Positions 23,887 to 33,427 of a DNA stretch of 59,315 bases are shown piece by piece (positions within the stretch are counted from its first letter, which is position 1; each line of letters starts with the position of its first letter). The DNA lies in NCBI RefSeq assembly GCF_030283205.1, contig NZ_JASNWF010000040.1, positions 1-59,315 of the forward strand, given 5' to 3'. The notes beneath the pieces were generated by a model. That model saw only the letters and a list, made by a program, of their open reading frames with translations. It was not told the origin of the DNA and ran no database searches. Both the position numbers and the translations under genes were made by a program. This DNA comes from Actinomadura opuntiae (GTDB lineage: Bacteria > Actinomycetota > Actinomycetes > Streptosporangiales > Streptosporangiaceae).

Positions 23887-26800
23887 ATGACCGCACTCCA
23901 GCGGCATACGAGCGTTCTCGCGCTCCTGGTGGTGCTCGCCGCGCTGATGTCCGTCCCCGCCCGCGTCGCGCACGCAGCGTCGCTGCTGTCCTTGAACAAA
24001 CCTGTCACGGCGTCGTCCACCGAGGGCGCCGCGTTCCCCGCCTCCGCGGCGGTGGACGGCGATCCGGGGACCCGCTGGTCCAGCGCGTTCAGCGATCCCC
24101 AGTGGGTGCGGATCGACCTCGGCGAGACCAGGCACATCACCCAGACCGTCCTGAACTGGGAGGCCGCCTACGCGACCGCCTTCCAGATCCAGGTCTCCGG
24201 CGACGGCGCGAACTGGACGACCCTCTATTCGACCACCTCCGGGACGGGCGGAACCCAGACCCTCAACGTCAACGGCGACGGCCGCTACATCCGCATGTAC
24301 GGGACGGCCCGCGCCACCGGCTACGGGTACTCCCTCTGGGAGTTCTCGGTATACGGCGACGTCGGAACCAACCCGCCGCCGGGCACGGGGACGCCGATCT
24401 CGGCGTACAAGCAGGTCACGGCGTCCTCCTGGGAGGGGGGCAACGCCCCGGCGGCGGCCCTGGACGGCCGCACCGACACCCGTTGGTCCAGCGGGTTCAG
24501 CGACGACCAATGGCTCCGCGTCGACCTCGGCGGCACCGCGACGATCACCGGCGTGACGCTCGACTGGGAGGCCGCCTACGCGACCGGCTACCACATCGAC
24601 GTGTCGGCCGACGGCACGTCCTGGACGACCATCCAGTCCACGACCACTGGCAAGGGAGGCACCGAGAAGCTCGCCGTCACCGGCAAGGGCCGCTACATCC
24701 GTTTCTCCGGGACGGCCCGGGCGACCGGCTACGGGTACTCGCTCTGGGAGTTCCAGGTCTTCGGGACGGTCGACTCCTCCTCCGCCGGCCCGCCGCTGCT
24801 GTCCCCGCCGGCCAAGGCGCCGGCGACGACCGGCGAGTTCGCGCTGTCGGCACCCGCCGACCACGCGATGGTGACGAGCACCCGCCGTCCCGCCCTGTCC
24901 TGGGCGGGCGTCGCCGGCACCGCCCGCTACGAAGTGTGGATCAACGTCAGCCGCACCGACTACGACTTCACCGCGTCCGGTTCGCTGCTGGACCTCTACA
25001 CCAAGGTCGCCGAGACGTCCGGAACGAGCTACACCCCGTCATGGGACGTCGGCGACCGCTGGACGTACAAGTGGTACGCCGTCGCGGTGAGCGGCTCCGG
25101 TGCGCGCAGCACCTCCGACATCCGCACGTTCAGCGTCTACCTTCCCGACATCGAGACCGTCGACGACGGCGTCGCGGTCATCAACGGCGCCAGGGACCTG
25201 AACAAGAACGGCTCCATCGAGCCCTACGAGGACTGGCGGCGGCCCGTGGAGGACCGCGTCGGCGACCTTCTCGGCAGGATGACCACCGAGGAGAAGGCGT
25301 ACCAGATGTTCTACAACGCGCAGGCCTACGCCACGTCGGGCTGGCACTTCGGCCCCGCACAGCCGAACGATCTGGACAAGGTGCTGCGCAACGCGGCCGA
25401 CACGCGCCTCGGCATCCCGCCGGTGTCTGCGGGCGACACGATCGCCGGCTACGAGACGACCTATCCACTGCAGAGCGCCCTCGCGGCGGCGAAGGACTAC
25501 CCGCTCGACTACCGCCTCGGCGACATGCAGCGCCGCGAGGAACTCGAGGTCGGCGCCCGCGGCGTCCTCGGGCCGCTCGCGGAGGTCGGCACCAAAGTGC
25601 TCTACCCCCGCATCCAGGAGGGCAACGGCGAGAACGCCGAGGTCGCCGCCGCGCAGGTGCGGGCGCTGGTCGCCGGCCTGCAGGGCGGGCCGGAGCTGAA
25701 CCCCGGCTCCGTCCTCGCCACGGTCAAGCACTGGCCCGGAGAGGGCGCCGGCGGCGAGGCCGGCATCACCTACGACGCAACGACGATCAAGTACCACATG
25801 ATCCCGTGGCGGGCGGCGATCGACGCCGGCGCCGTGAACGTCATGCCCGGGTACGCAGGCAGCTCCTACCTCGATCCGGGCGGACCGGGCGCCGGCAGCA
25901 GCGCACCGATCCTGCGCTACCTGCGCGAACAGCTCGGCTACACGGGACTGATCACGACCGACTGGCTGCCGTCGTCCGCGTGGGTCAGCGCGGCCGACGC
26001 TGGATCGGACGTGATGGGCGGCGCCGACCCCGGCGCGTCCGGCTTCTCCATGGCCGACTTCATCGCGCAGGTGCCGATCAGCCGGATCAACGACGCGGTC
26101 ACGCGGATACTGCGGCTGAAGTTCAAGCTCGGCGTCTTCGACCACCCGTACGGCGACCCGGTGAACGGCCCCTACCGGTTCCACCAGCCGTCCTACGTGG
26201 CGCTCGCGAACCAGGCCGCCCGGGAGTCGATCACCGTGTTGAAGAACGGCGGCGTCCTGCCGATCAGGCTGAAGCAGGGCGACGACATCGTGGTCGCGGG
26301 GCCGCGCGCCACCGACGGCGCCTCCTGCTGCATCTGGACCAGCTACTTCCACCAGAACTACGGCTCACTTACCCTGCTGGAGGCGATCAAGGCGCGGGCG
26401 GCGCAGGCGGGCGTGACCATCCACCAGGACAGCGCGCCATCACCGAAGCTGGCCGTCGTCGCGGTCGGCGAACCCTCCTACACCCACCGGACGGCCTGGG
26501 TGGACGAGCAGCCCTACCTTCCGGCGGACCAGCTCGCCCTCATCAGGCAGTTCCACGACCAGGGCGTCCCGGTCGTGGTCGTCATGGACCTGCCGCGCCC
26601 CACGGTGATCAGCGAATGGGATGGCATCGCCGACGCCATCGTGATGACCTACCGGGGCGGCGAGGAGGTCGGACCGGCGACGGCGAGCCTGCTGTTCGGC
26701 GACTACCAGCCGCGCGGACGGCTGCCGTGGCAGCTCCCGCGCAGCGCTGACCAGATCCTCGTACCGGGCGGCGTCGACCGGCCCGAGGATGCCGTGGAGA

Positions 26801-26943
26801 ACTGGGACATCCCCTACGATCTCGGCGCCACGGCCGCCGAACGCGCCGACATCCGCGCCCACATCGACGCGGGCGAGCCCCCGCCCACCGACTACGGCAA
26901 TCCCCTCTACCCCTACGGCGCCGGAATCCAGAACTGGCCCTGA
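23887..26943 (+). CDS. Secreted GH3 beta-glucosidase-like enzyme with two CBM32 modules
   Basis: The 1018-residue protein has a signal peptide (to about residue 31, ARVAHA), two tandem CBM32 modules (about 33-157 and 168-294), a fibronectin/Ig-like linker (about 305-415) and a GH3 catalytic domain. GH3 motifs are ATVKHWPGEG, which binds substrate, and LITTDWLP with D692 as nucleophile. The C-terminal GH3 domain contains the GGEEVGPATASLL segment. It would convert laminari-oligosaccharides from the two upstream enzymes to glucose at the cell surface or in the medium. GGGAGA lies before the ATG. The tripartite operon is a full beta-1,3-glucan degradation set. Confidence 0.9.
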   Translation: MTALQRHTSVLALLVVLAALMSVPARVAHAASLLSLNKPVTASSTEGAAFPASAAVDGDPGTRWSSAFSDPQWVRIDLGETRHITQTVLNWEAAYATAFQIQVSGDGANWTTLYSTTSGTGGTQTLNVNGDGRYIRMYGTARATGYGYSLWEFSVYGDVGTNPPPGTGTPISAYKQVTASSWEGGNAPAAALDGRTDTRWSSGFSDDQWLRVDLGGTATITGVTLDWEAAYATGYHIDVSADGTSWTTIQSTTTGKGGTEKLAVTGKGRYIRFSGTARATGYGYSLWEFQVFGTVDSSSAGPPLLSPPAKAPATTGEFALSAPADHAMVTSTRRPALSWAGVAGTARYEVWINVSRTDYDFTASGSLLDLYTKVAETSGTSYTPSWDVGDRWTYKWYAVAVSGSGARSTSDIRTFSVYLPDIETVDDGVAVINGARDLNKNGSIEPYEDWRRPVEDRVGDLLGRMTTEEKAYQMFYNAQAYATSGWHFGPAQPNDLDKVLRNAADTRLGIPPVSAGDTIAGYETTYPLQSALAAAKDYPLDYRLGDMQRREELEVGARGVLGPLAEVGTKVLYPRIQEGNGENAEVAAAQVRALVAGLQGGPELNPGSVLATVKHWPGEGAGGEAGITYDATTIKYHMIPWRAAIDAGAVNVMPGYAGSSYLDPGGPGAGSSAPILRYLREQLGYTGLITTDWLPSSAWVSAADAGSDVMGGADPGASGFSMADFIAQVPISRINDAVTRILRLKFKLGVFDHPYGDPVNGPYRFHQPSYVALANQAARESITVLKNGGVLPIRLKQGDDIVVAGPRATDGASCCIWTSYFHQNYGSLTLLEAIKARAAQAGVTIHQDSAPSPKLAVVAVGEPSYTHRTAWVDEQPYLPADQLALIRQFHDQGVPVVVVMDLPRPTVISEWDGIADAIVMTYRGGEEVGPATASLLFGDYQPRGRLPWQLPRSADQILVPGGVDRPEDAVENWDIPYDLGATAAERADIRAHIDAGEPPPTDYGNPLYPYGAGIQNWP
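23983..24768 (+). repeat. Tandem CBM32 modules within the GH3 gene
   Basis: Two consecutive modules (23983-24357 and 24391-24768) share TASS near the start, DTRWSS/GTRWSS, and RATGYGYSLWEF at the end. Related single copies lie at 22048-22426 in the GH16 gene and 22661-23026 in the GH64 gene, so four related modules sit within 2.8 kb. Confidence 0.8.
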
Positions 26944-26954
26944 CACCATTGCCG

Positions 26955-26990
26955 GCGCCCCGCCGCCTCCCAAGTGAGCCGGCGGGGCGC
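26955..26990. terminator. Hairpin terminator between convergent GH3 and GH127 genes
   Basis: GCGCCCCGCCG pairs with CGGCGGGGCGC across a 14-base loop. It lies 11 bases after the GH3 stop and can serve both strands. Confidence 0.8.
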
Positions 26991-27110
26991 TCCACCTCGC
27001 CTGAGCACCATTCGTCACCACGGACACAGCCCTTGCCGTGATCCTCCTGGTTCCCTCACGGCCTCCGAGGAGAACTACGCCTCCGGGCCGAGGCGGACTG
27101 GCTGTAGCGA

Positions 27111-28865
27111 TCAGATCAAGCGGGGGGCGTCGAGGTCGTGGTAGACACGGTACGGTCGGCGTTCGGGGACGAGGGCGAGAGGTCTGAAGCTGCCGATCGG
27201 CTGTTCGGTTGCGCCCCGGTAAGCCGGCTGGAATGTGAGCGTGTCGTCCCGGCGGACCAGCAGACGCTCGATGTCGATGACCTCCAGCGGGGCGCCTGCC
27301 GCGAAGGGAGCGCTGAAGTCCGCCTCCTGAGCCAGGACGACGGGGCCGTGTGCGAGGGCGACACGGTGGGGGTGGAAGCGGTCGACCGGCAGCGCTCGCA
27401 ACCGGGCCCCGGCCGTCACGGTCAGCTCATCGCCAGGGATCCAGGTCCTGCGGATGACCGCCCAGCCGTCGTGGACGGGGGCCGGAATGTCCCGCCCTGC
27501 GATGGTCAGGCTCAGGCCCGTTGACCAGTCGGGGACGCGTACGCGCAGTGTCATCTCGACAGGGCTTTCGGCGCTGACGCGCAGCCGTACGTCGTCTGCG
27601 CTGGGGAAGGTGGTCTCCTGCCGCACGGTGACCTGGCGGCCGCCGTAGGCGAAGGCGACCTGTGAGGGTACGAACAGGCCGATGGCCAGCCCGTCGTCGG
27701 CCGCGAAGTAGACCAGATCGGCCAGATGCGCGACATTTTGCAGGTAGGTGCCCGAGCAACATGGCCAGGCGTCCCAGTGCGGCAGCTTGGTGGCCGTGCC
27801 CAGCCGGTAGTCGGCGTAGTACGGGGTGCGGCCGTCGGGGCGCACGGGTGGGGTTGCGCCGATGCCGCTGTGGACGATGCGTTCTGCCCAGTCGAGGTAG
27901 CGGGCCTGGCCGGTGGCGGTCACCAGATAGGTAGCGATCTTGAAGGCCGCCCAGGAGCCGCAGGTGATCTCCGCGGTGTCGGTGCGCCATTCCAGGGCGC
28001 GGCCGAGTGAGCCGTCGTCGGGCAGGCTCCATTCTCCCGGTCCGTAGCCGCCGGTGGCGTAGCTCTGGGTGATGGTCACCCAGTCGTGGGCATTGCGCAG
28101 GATGCGCAGGTAGCGATCGTCGCCGGTGACGGCGTGCGCGGCTGCGGCGCTGGCGAAGGTGTTGACGTGGCTGTAGGCGTGCAGCCATACCGGCACGTCC
28201 CATGCCTGGCCGGGAGCGGGCGTGCGCTCGAAGTGGTCCCAGTAGGCGTCGTAATGCCATATCCGGGCGAAGTCGGCCAAGGCGGCGTCGCCGCCGGCGA
28301 GGTGGCCGTAGTAGAGGTTCTCCGCGAGGGTGTACCACTCCAGCAGGCCGGCGGGCTGACGGCCGTCGCGGTCGGTGGGCGTGGCCGGCCGCCGGGATCG
28401 ATCCAGCGTCTCCGCCGCGCGGTCCGCCACCCGTTCCAGGACGCGCAGCGAATCTTGGTAACCGGTGTGAACGGCGGTGTCGACCAGCCCGCAGAACACC
28501 TTCTCCAAGCCGTAACTGCGCATGCGGGCGTCGCCGCTGTCCGGCAGCGTCGCGGCCCAACCGTCCACCAGGTCTACGGCCCGCTGACGCAGGCTGTCGT
28601 CATCGAGTGCGGCGCCGAGCCTGGCCAGGCCGCTGGCCCACTGCCCGAAGGTGGCCTCGGTCGTCCGGCTGGCCCACCCGGCCATGTCGGCGCCGGGTGC
28701 GGGCAGCCCGGCTTCGCGGCGGAATCCCTTGAGGACGTCGTCGATGGCGAGGCCCCCGTAGGTGGCCGCGGCGTCGGCGACCCGCTCGGCCAGCGGGCCG
28801 CGCAGGCGTACCTGTCCCGTATAGCCGAGTTCGCGCAGCTGGGTGGAATCAGAAGTCACGTGCAT
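27111..28865 (-). CDS. GH127-type beta-L-arabinofuranosidase-like protein
   Basis: The 584-residue protein is an (alpha/alpha)6-barrel of the former DUF1680 family with a C-terminal beta-sandwich. The paired cysteines of the zinc/nucleophile site are in DAWPCCSGTYLQN (near residue 382). The other zinc motif reads TAEITCGS, with E three residues before C rather than the usual E-x-C, so subfamily and specificity are uncertain. There is no signal peptide, so it is intracellular. ATG 28865 follows GAGGAG; the frame extends to 28931 without support. It lies next to a LacI gene and opposite an ABC operon, suggesting action on imported arabinose-containing oligosaccharides. Confidence 0.82.
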   Translation of the reverse strand: MHVTSDSTQLRELGYTGQVRLRGPLAERVADAAATYGGLAIDDVLKGFRREAGLPAPGADMAGWASRTTEATFGQWASGLARLGAALDDDSLRQRAVDLVDGWAATLPDSGDARMRSYGLEKVFCGLVDTAVHTGYQDSLRVLERVADRAAETLDRSRRPATPTDRDGRQPAGLLEWYTLAENLYYGHLAGGDAALADFARIWHYDAYWDHFERTPAPGQAWDVPVWLHAYSHVNTFASAAAAHAVTGDDRYLRILRNAHDWVTITQSYATGGYGPGEWSLPDDGSLGRALEWRTDTAEITCGSWAAFKIATYLVTATGQARYLDWAERIVHSGIGATPPVRPDGRTPYYADYRLGTATKLPHWDAWPCCSGTYLQNVAHLADLVYFAADDGLAIGLFVPSQVAFAYGGRQVTVRQETTFPSADDVRLRVSAESPVEMTLRVRVPDWSTGLSLTIAGRDIPAPVHDGWAVIRRTWIPGDELTVTAGARLRALPVDRFHPHRVALAHGPVVLAQEADFSAPFAAGAPLEVIDIERLLVRRDDTLTFQPAYRGATEQPIGSFRPLALVPERRPYRVYHDLDAPRLI

Positions 28866-28980
28866 CGGCTCCTCGGGGAGGCCTTCGCGTTCGTGCGGCC
28901 GAGCCGGGCAAGGTCCCGGCGTGGGCGCCATCGCGGTTAGGGAACCAGTCTGCTGAACGCCGGCACATCAAGGGGTGCGG

Positions 28981-30006
28981 TCAGTCACATGAGGGACGGC
29001 CGGCGCTGCTCTCCCGAACGACCAGCGAGAATCGGGTGACGGTGTCGTTGACGGGCAGCTCGGTCCTGCTCTGTGCGCGTGCCAGGAGCCGGGCGACCGC
29101 GGTTTCGGCGATCTGGCGCTTGTCAGGGGCGATGGTGGTCAGGGTCGGGGTGCTGTAGCTGCCTTCGTCGATGTCGTCGAAGCCGACGACGGCGACATCC
29201 TCCGGGACCCGCAGGCCGTGTTCGAGCAGAACCCGGATCGCGCCCTGGGCCAGCAGGTCGGTAGCGCAGAAGACCGCGTCGGGACGAGCGGTGGACCGGC
29301 CGAGCAGCTTGCGCATGGCGATCATGCCGTCCTTGCGGTGGTAGCCCGCCGTCGGCAGGATCAGGCGCGGCTCCACCTTGCACCCGCCGGCCTCCAAGGC
29401 CTGGCGGTAGCCGGTGGTGCGCAGCCGGGCTATCTCGGAGCTCGCCTTGCGCTGGGAGCCGATGAAGGCGATGCGCCGTCGTCCCAGCGCAAGCAGGTGT
29501 TCGGTGGCGGCACGCGCGGCGGCCACGTTGTCGATGCCGACATGATCGACGAGACCCTGGCTGGAGCGCTCGCCGAGCAGCACGATCGGCGTACGGTCCC
29601 GGCGGCCCTCCAGTTCCGCACCGCTGAGGGCGACGGGGCTGTAGATCAGGCCCTCGACGAACTGGGTGGTAGTGCCGTTGAGGACCGCGAGCTCGCGGTC
29701 GGGATGGCCCAGCGTCTGCATGATCATGACAGTGAGGCCGCGTTCCTGTGCGACCTCCACCACCAGACGGGCCAGCTCGGCGAAGTAGGAGACGTCCAGC
29801 TCCGGGACGGCCAGGCCGATGATGCGGCTGCGACCGCTGCGCAGGCTGCGGGCGGCATGGTTGGGGCGGTAGCCGAGCTCCTCGATCGCGCGCAGGACGC
29901 GGGCTCGCACGTCCTCGCTCACGTGGGGATAGTCGTTGATCACGTTGGAGACCGTCTTGCGGGCCACGCCCGCTCGCGCCGCCACATCCGCCTGAGTGAC
30001 CGTCAT
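28981..30006 (-). CDS. LacI family transcriptional regulator
   Basis: The 341-residue protein begins with the LacI helix-turn-helix (TQADVAARAGVARKTVSNVI) and hinge helix (PNHAARSLRSGRSR), followed by the sugar-binding domain ending VAVVGFDDIDEGSYSTPTLT. ATG 30006 follows AGAGGCGGGG; a longer frame to 30249 runs through the operator and into the divergent gene. It diverges from a sugar ABC operon, and a perfect 28-base palindrome lies between them. It is expected to repress transporter, glycosidases and itself until an oligosaccharide binds. Confidence 0.93.
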   Translation of the reverse strand: MTVTQADVAARAGVARKTVSNVINDYPHVSEDVRARVLRAIEELGYRPNHAARSLRSGRSRIIGLAVPELDVSYFAELARLVVEVAQERGLTVMIMQTLGHPDRELAVLNGTTTQFVEGLIYSPVALSGAELEGRRDRTPIVLLGERSSQGLVDHVGIDNVAAARAATEHLLALGRRRIAFIGSQRKASSEIARLRTTGYRQALEAGGCKVEPRLILPTAGYHRKDGMIAMRKLLGRSTARPDAVFCATDLLAQGAIRVLLEHGLRVPEDVAVVGFDDIDEGSYSTPTLTTIAPDKRQIAETAVARLLARAQSRTELPVNDTVTRFSLVVRESSAGRPSCD

Positions 30007-30055
30007 CCCCGCCTCTGGATCGTTGGCACAGTCGCTGATCGGCACGAGTATAGCC

Positions 30056-30083
30056 TTTACCACGTGGCAGGCCACGTGGTAAA
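30056..30083. promoter_or_regulatory. Perfect 28-base palindrome, LacI operator
   Basis: TTTACCACGTGGC and its exact reverse complement GCCACGTGGTAAA flank two bases. Each arm also contains the self-complementary core CCACGTGG, so the site may bind two dimers. It lies 50 bases from the LacI start and 71 bases from the transporter start. Confidence 0.85.
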
Positions 30084-30153
30084 AAGTGGCGCACCAGCCG
30101 CGAAACACATTCGAAACTCCACGAACCCCTGTCGCGGCCTCCCGGAGGACCCC

Positions 30154-31497
30154 ATGAGAATTCCTCGACGGCTCGCGCCGATCTGCCTCACGATGTCGGC
30201 GGCGACTGCCCTGACCGCCTGCTCCAACACCGCCGCGACCTCCGGGCACAAGTCCAACACCCTCACCATCTCGGTGTGGGGCGTCAACGAGGACATGGAC
30301 AGCATCAAGGCCGCGGCCAAGGGCTTCGAGCAGGCCAACCCCTCGATCAAGCTGAAGTTCAACAAGACCGACTGCGGCGCCGACTACGCCGTCTGCAAGA
30401 CGCTGATCGCCGGGCGCAACATGTCCGACGTCCTGGTCACCGGTAGCTGGAACTTCAACGAGATGGCCAACGACGGCGTACTGGCCGACCTGACCGATCG
30501 GATGGCCGCCGACGGGGTCAAGGCATCGGACTTCGTCCCCGTGGTCATCGACTCGGACAAGGCCGCCAAGGACGGGCGCTTCTACGCGCTGCCGATGGGC
30601 TACAACGTCCAGTCGCTGTTCTACAACAAGGACATGTTCGCCAAGGCCGGACTCAAGGAGCCTCCGGCCGATGGCAACTACACCTATGACGACCTGCGGA
30701 AGTGGGCGCTCAAGCTCACACTCGACGCCGACGGCAACAACGCCGCCAGCCCGAAGTTCAACCCCAAGCGCATCGTGCAGTGGGGCTACAACAACCGCAT
30801 CGCCGAACCGTCAGAGCCCGGCTTCTCCCCCGTGCTGTGGGCCTACGGCGGCGGAGTCCTGGGAGGCGACAAGCGCGACCGGTGCGACCTGGAAAAGCCC
30901 GCCACCGCGCAGGGCATGCAGCTGCTGCAGGACATGATGTGGAAGGACCATACTGCGGTCACCCCGCAGATGGAGCAGGAGACCCCCGGCTACCTGCGCT
31001 GGATCCAGGGCAAGGTCGCGATGCAGCAGGGCTCGCATGAGCAGGTCACCATCGCCGCCCAGCAGAACCCGTCGCTGAAGTACGACATGGCGGCGCTGCC
31101 CAAGGGCCCCGCGGGCAACGCGACGCTCATCCAGGTGCACAGCTGGGCCGCCTACGCCAAGTCACCCAACGTGGACAACGCCTGGAAGTTCGTGAAGCAC
31201 ATGGCCACCGCGGGCGCGGGCAAGCAGATGGGGCTCATCCCGGCCTACAAGGACGTGGCCGAGGGGCCAGCGTTCCTGAAGGCGCCGGGCGAGCCGTCCC
31301 ACCTCAAGCAGGCACAGCTCGACCCGGCGGCCTGGCCGTTGACCCGTACCAACATCGACCCCAAGGGCGTGCTCAGTGCGGTGCTCGGACAGGACGGGTT
31401 CGGACCGGCGCTGAACGACATCATCACCGGCAAGAAGCCCGCGGCCGAGGCCCTCAAGGGCACCTGCGCCAAGGTCGACAAGATCCTCGGCTCCTGA
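30154..31497 (+). CDS. Sugar ABC transporter substrate-binding lipoprotein (cluster 1)
   Basis: The 447-residue extracellular solute-binding protein family 1 member has a lipobox LTAC (C23) after a short signal peptide, then the two-lobed binding domain (YALPMGYNVQSLFYNKDMFA near residue 147 is typical). It would capture an oligosaccharide for the two permeases that follow. GGAGGACCCC precedes the ATG; the frame extends far upstream but that part lies opposite the LacI gene. No ATPase gene accompanies the system, so a shared MsiK-type ATPase elsewhere is expected. Confidence 0.92.
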   Translation: MRIPRRLAPICLTMSAATALTACSNTAATSGHKSNTLTISVWGVNEDMDSIKAAAKGFEQANPSIKLKFNKTDCGADYAVCKTLIAGRNMSDVLVTGSWNFNEMANDGVLADLTDRMAADGVKASDFVPVVIDSDKAAKDGRFYALPMGYNVQSLFYNKDMFAKAGLKEPPADGNYTYDDLRKWALKLTLDADGNNAASPKFNPKRIVQWGYNNRIAEPSEPGFSPVLWAYGGGVLGGDKRDRCDLEKPATAQGMQLLQDMMWKDHTAVTPQMEQETPGYLRWIQGKVAMQQGSHEQVTIAAQQNPSLKYDMAALPKGPAGNATLIQVHSWAAYAKSPNVDNAWKFVKHMATAGAGKQMGLIPAYKDVAEGPAFLKAPGEPSHLKQAQLDPAAWPLTRTNIDPKGVLSAVLGQDGFGPALNDIITGKKPAAEALKGTCAKVDKILGS

Positions 31498-31510
31498 AGG
31501 GAACGCCGAG

Positions 31511-32509
31511 ATGGGTCGCCTGCGGCCAAGGGCCGCATCGCCGTCCTCGCGAGCGCCGCACGCACGCGCCCGGCGCCGCGAGGCGGGCACCGCGCTGCTG
31601 TTCCTGCTGCCCCAGCTGTTCGGGCTGGTGGCTTTCGTCGGCCTGCCGCTGGCGGTGTCGCTGTATTACTCCTTCACCCACTGGGACCTCGTCGCCCCCG
31701 CCCCCACCTGGATCGGCCTAGAGAACTGGAGCCACCTGCCGAGCGACGAGCGGGTGCCCAAGGTGCTGTGGAACACGGTCAAGTTCATCCTGACGGGGAC
31801 CACCAGTTTCCTGTTGCTGTCGCTGGTGGCCGCGCTGTTCACCTACCGGCCGCGGCGCGGGGTGGCGGTCTACCGGGCACTGCTGTTCCTGCCGTACGTG
31901 CTGTCGCAGATCGCGGTCGGCATCGTGTGGCGGTGGATGTTCAACACCGAGTCCGGGCCGATCACCGGCGCGTTGGAGCTGTTCGGGCTGAAGGGACCGG
32001 AGTGGCTGCTCGATCCGGCCACCGCGATGCCCGCCATCGCGCTGGTCACCACCTGGCAGGGAATCGGCTACGGGATGACGCTCTACGTCGCCTCGCTGCA
32101 CGGAGTGCCGGCTTCGCTGCCGGAGGCCGCGAAGATCGACGGCGCCAACGCCTGGCAGCGCTTCCGCCACGTGCTGCTGCCGATGATCTCCCCGACGGTG
32201 CTGTTCCTCATGGTCACCTCGCTGATCGGCGCGTTGCAGTTGTTCGACCCGGTAGTGGCCATGACCACCTCGGGCGGCAACATCAAGCTGGCCGGCGGTC
32301 CCGACGACTCCACACGCACGGTGGTGCTCTACATGTACAACCAGATGTTCAACTACAACGAGCGCCTGTCCGGACTCGGGTACGCGGCGGCGATCGCCTG
32401 GGTGCTGGCGCTGCTGACCTTCGCGCTCACGCTCGTGCAATGGACGTTCGGCAAGCGGTGGGTCTTCTACACCGGTGACCCCTCCGCCACGAAGGGCGGC
32501 GAGGGATGA
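31511..32509 (+). CDS. Sugar ABC transporter permease, MalF type (cluster 1)
   Basis: The 332-residue membrane protein has about six transmembrane helices (first near GTALLFLLPQLFGLVAFVGL) and the cytoplasmic EAA loop LPEAAKIDGANAW, which contacts the ATPase. It starts 13 bases after the lipoprotein gene and overlaps the next permease by four bases. Confidence 0.92.
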   Translation: MGRLRPRAASPSSRAPHARARRREAGTALLFLLPQLFGLVAFVGLPLAVSLYYSFTHWDLVAPAPTWIGLENWSHLPSDERVPKVLWNTVKFILTGTTSFLLLSLVAALFTYRPRRGVAVYRALLFLPYVLSQIAVGIVWRWMFNTESGPITGALELFGLKGPEWLLDPATAMPAIALVTTWQGIGYGMTLYVASLHGVPASLPEAAKIDGANAWQRFRHVLLPMISPTVLFLMVTSLIGALQLFDPVVAMTTSGGNIKLAGGPDDSTRTVVLYMYNQMFNYNERLSGLGYAAAIAWVLALLTFALTLVQWTFGKRWVFYTGDPSATKGGEG

Positions 32510-33405
32510 CGGTCACCGGCACCGCGGGAGTGAGCACGCGATCGCGGCCGTCCGCGCGGCGTGCCCAGATCATGCGGCCCGTCGGCAAGCGGGCCAGGAC
32601 GGGCGCCTACCACATCGGGATGAGCGTGCTGGTGGTGATCTACATCCTGCCGGTGCTGTGGGCGGCGTCGATGTCGCTGCGCACCGACGCGAACATGTTC
32701 GACGCCGACCAGCTCATCCCGCACCCGGTCACCTTCGAGCACTACACCAACCTGTTCACCATCCTGCCCGACTTCGGCCGCTACGTTGGCAACACGGTGC
32801 TGATCGCCGTGCTCGGAACGGCAGGCACGCTGCTGTCGAGCTCGCTGGCCGGGTACGCGCTGGCCCGCTTCAGCTTTCCGGGCCAGCGGGCACTGCTGAT
32901 GGTGATCCTGCTGACGTTGATGGTGCCGCCGCAAGTGACGCTCATCCCGCAGTACGTCATCTTCCGCAACCTGAACTGGATCGACACCCCGCTGCCCATC
33001 ATCGTGCCGATGCTGTTCGGCAGCGCCCTGCCCACTTTCTTCTTCCGGCAGTTCTTCCTGACGCTGCCGCGTGAGCTGGAAGACGCCGCAGCGATCGACG
33101 GGGCGGGCCGCTGGCGCACCTTCTTCTCTGTGATGGCGCCGTTGGCCGGACCGGCCTACCTGGCGATGGGGCTGCTGACCTTCGTGCAGCTGTGGAACAA
33201 CTTCTTCGTCAACACCATCTACCTGCAAGACCAGAACCAGTGGGTGCTCACCCAGGCGCTGCAGAGCCTCATCGGCCGCTACAACAGCCAGTACGGCGAG
33301 ATCATGGCCGGCGTCACCCTGGCCTCCCTGCCGGTCATCATCGGCTACATCTTCGTCCAGCGCTGGGTGGTGCGCGGCATCGCCTTCAGCGGCATGGCCA
33401 ACTGA
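32506..33405 (+). CDS. Sugar ABC transporter permease, MalG type (cluster 1)
   Basis: The 299-residue membrane protein has six predicted helices, the EAA loop LEDAAAIDGAGRW and the usual MalG C-terminus (FVQRWVVRGIAFSGMAN). The ATG overlaps the stop of the first permease as ATGA, so they are translationally coupled. It pairs with it to form the transmembrane channel. Confidence 0.92.
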   Translation: MTVTGTAGVSTRSRPSARRAQIMRPVGKRARTGAYHIGMSVLVVIYILPVLWAASMSLRTDANMFDADQLIPHPVTFEHYTNLFTILPDFGRYVGNTVLIAVLGTAGTLLSSSLAGYALARFSFPGQRALLMVILLTLMVPPQVTLIPQYVIFRNLNWIDTPLPIIVPMLFGSALPTFFFRQFFLTLPRELEDAAAIDGAGRWRTFFSVMAPLAGPAYLAMGLLTFVQLWNNFFVNTIYLQDQNQWVLTQALQSLIGRYNSQYGEIMAGVTLASLPVIIGYIFVQRWVVRGIAFSGMAN

Positions 33406-33427
33406 CCCCCTGGAAAGGAAATCGTCC

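Noticed and set aside
23616..26750. Long plus-strand frame overlapping the GH3 gene
   Set aside because: It is an arginine-rich shifted reading of the GH3 coding sequence, which carries clear CBM32 and GH3 motifs in the correct frame.
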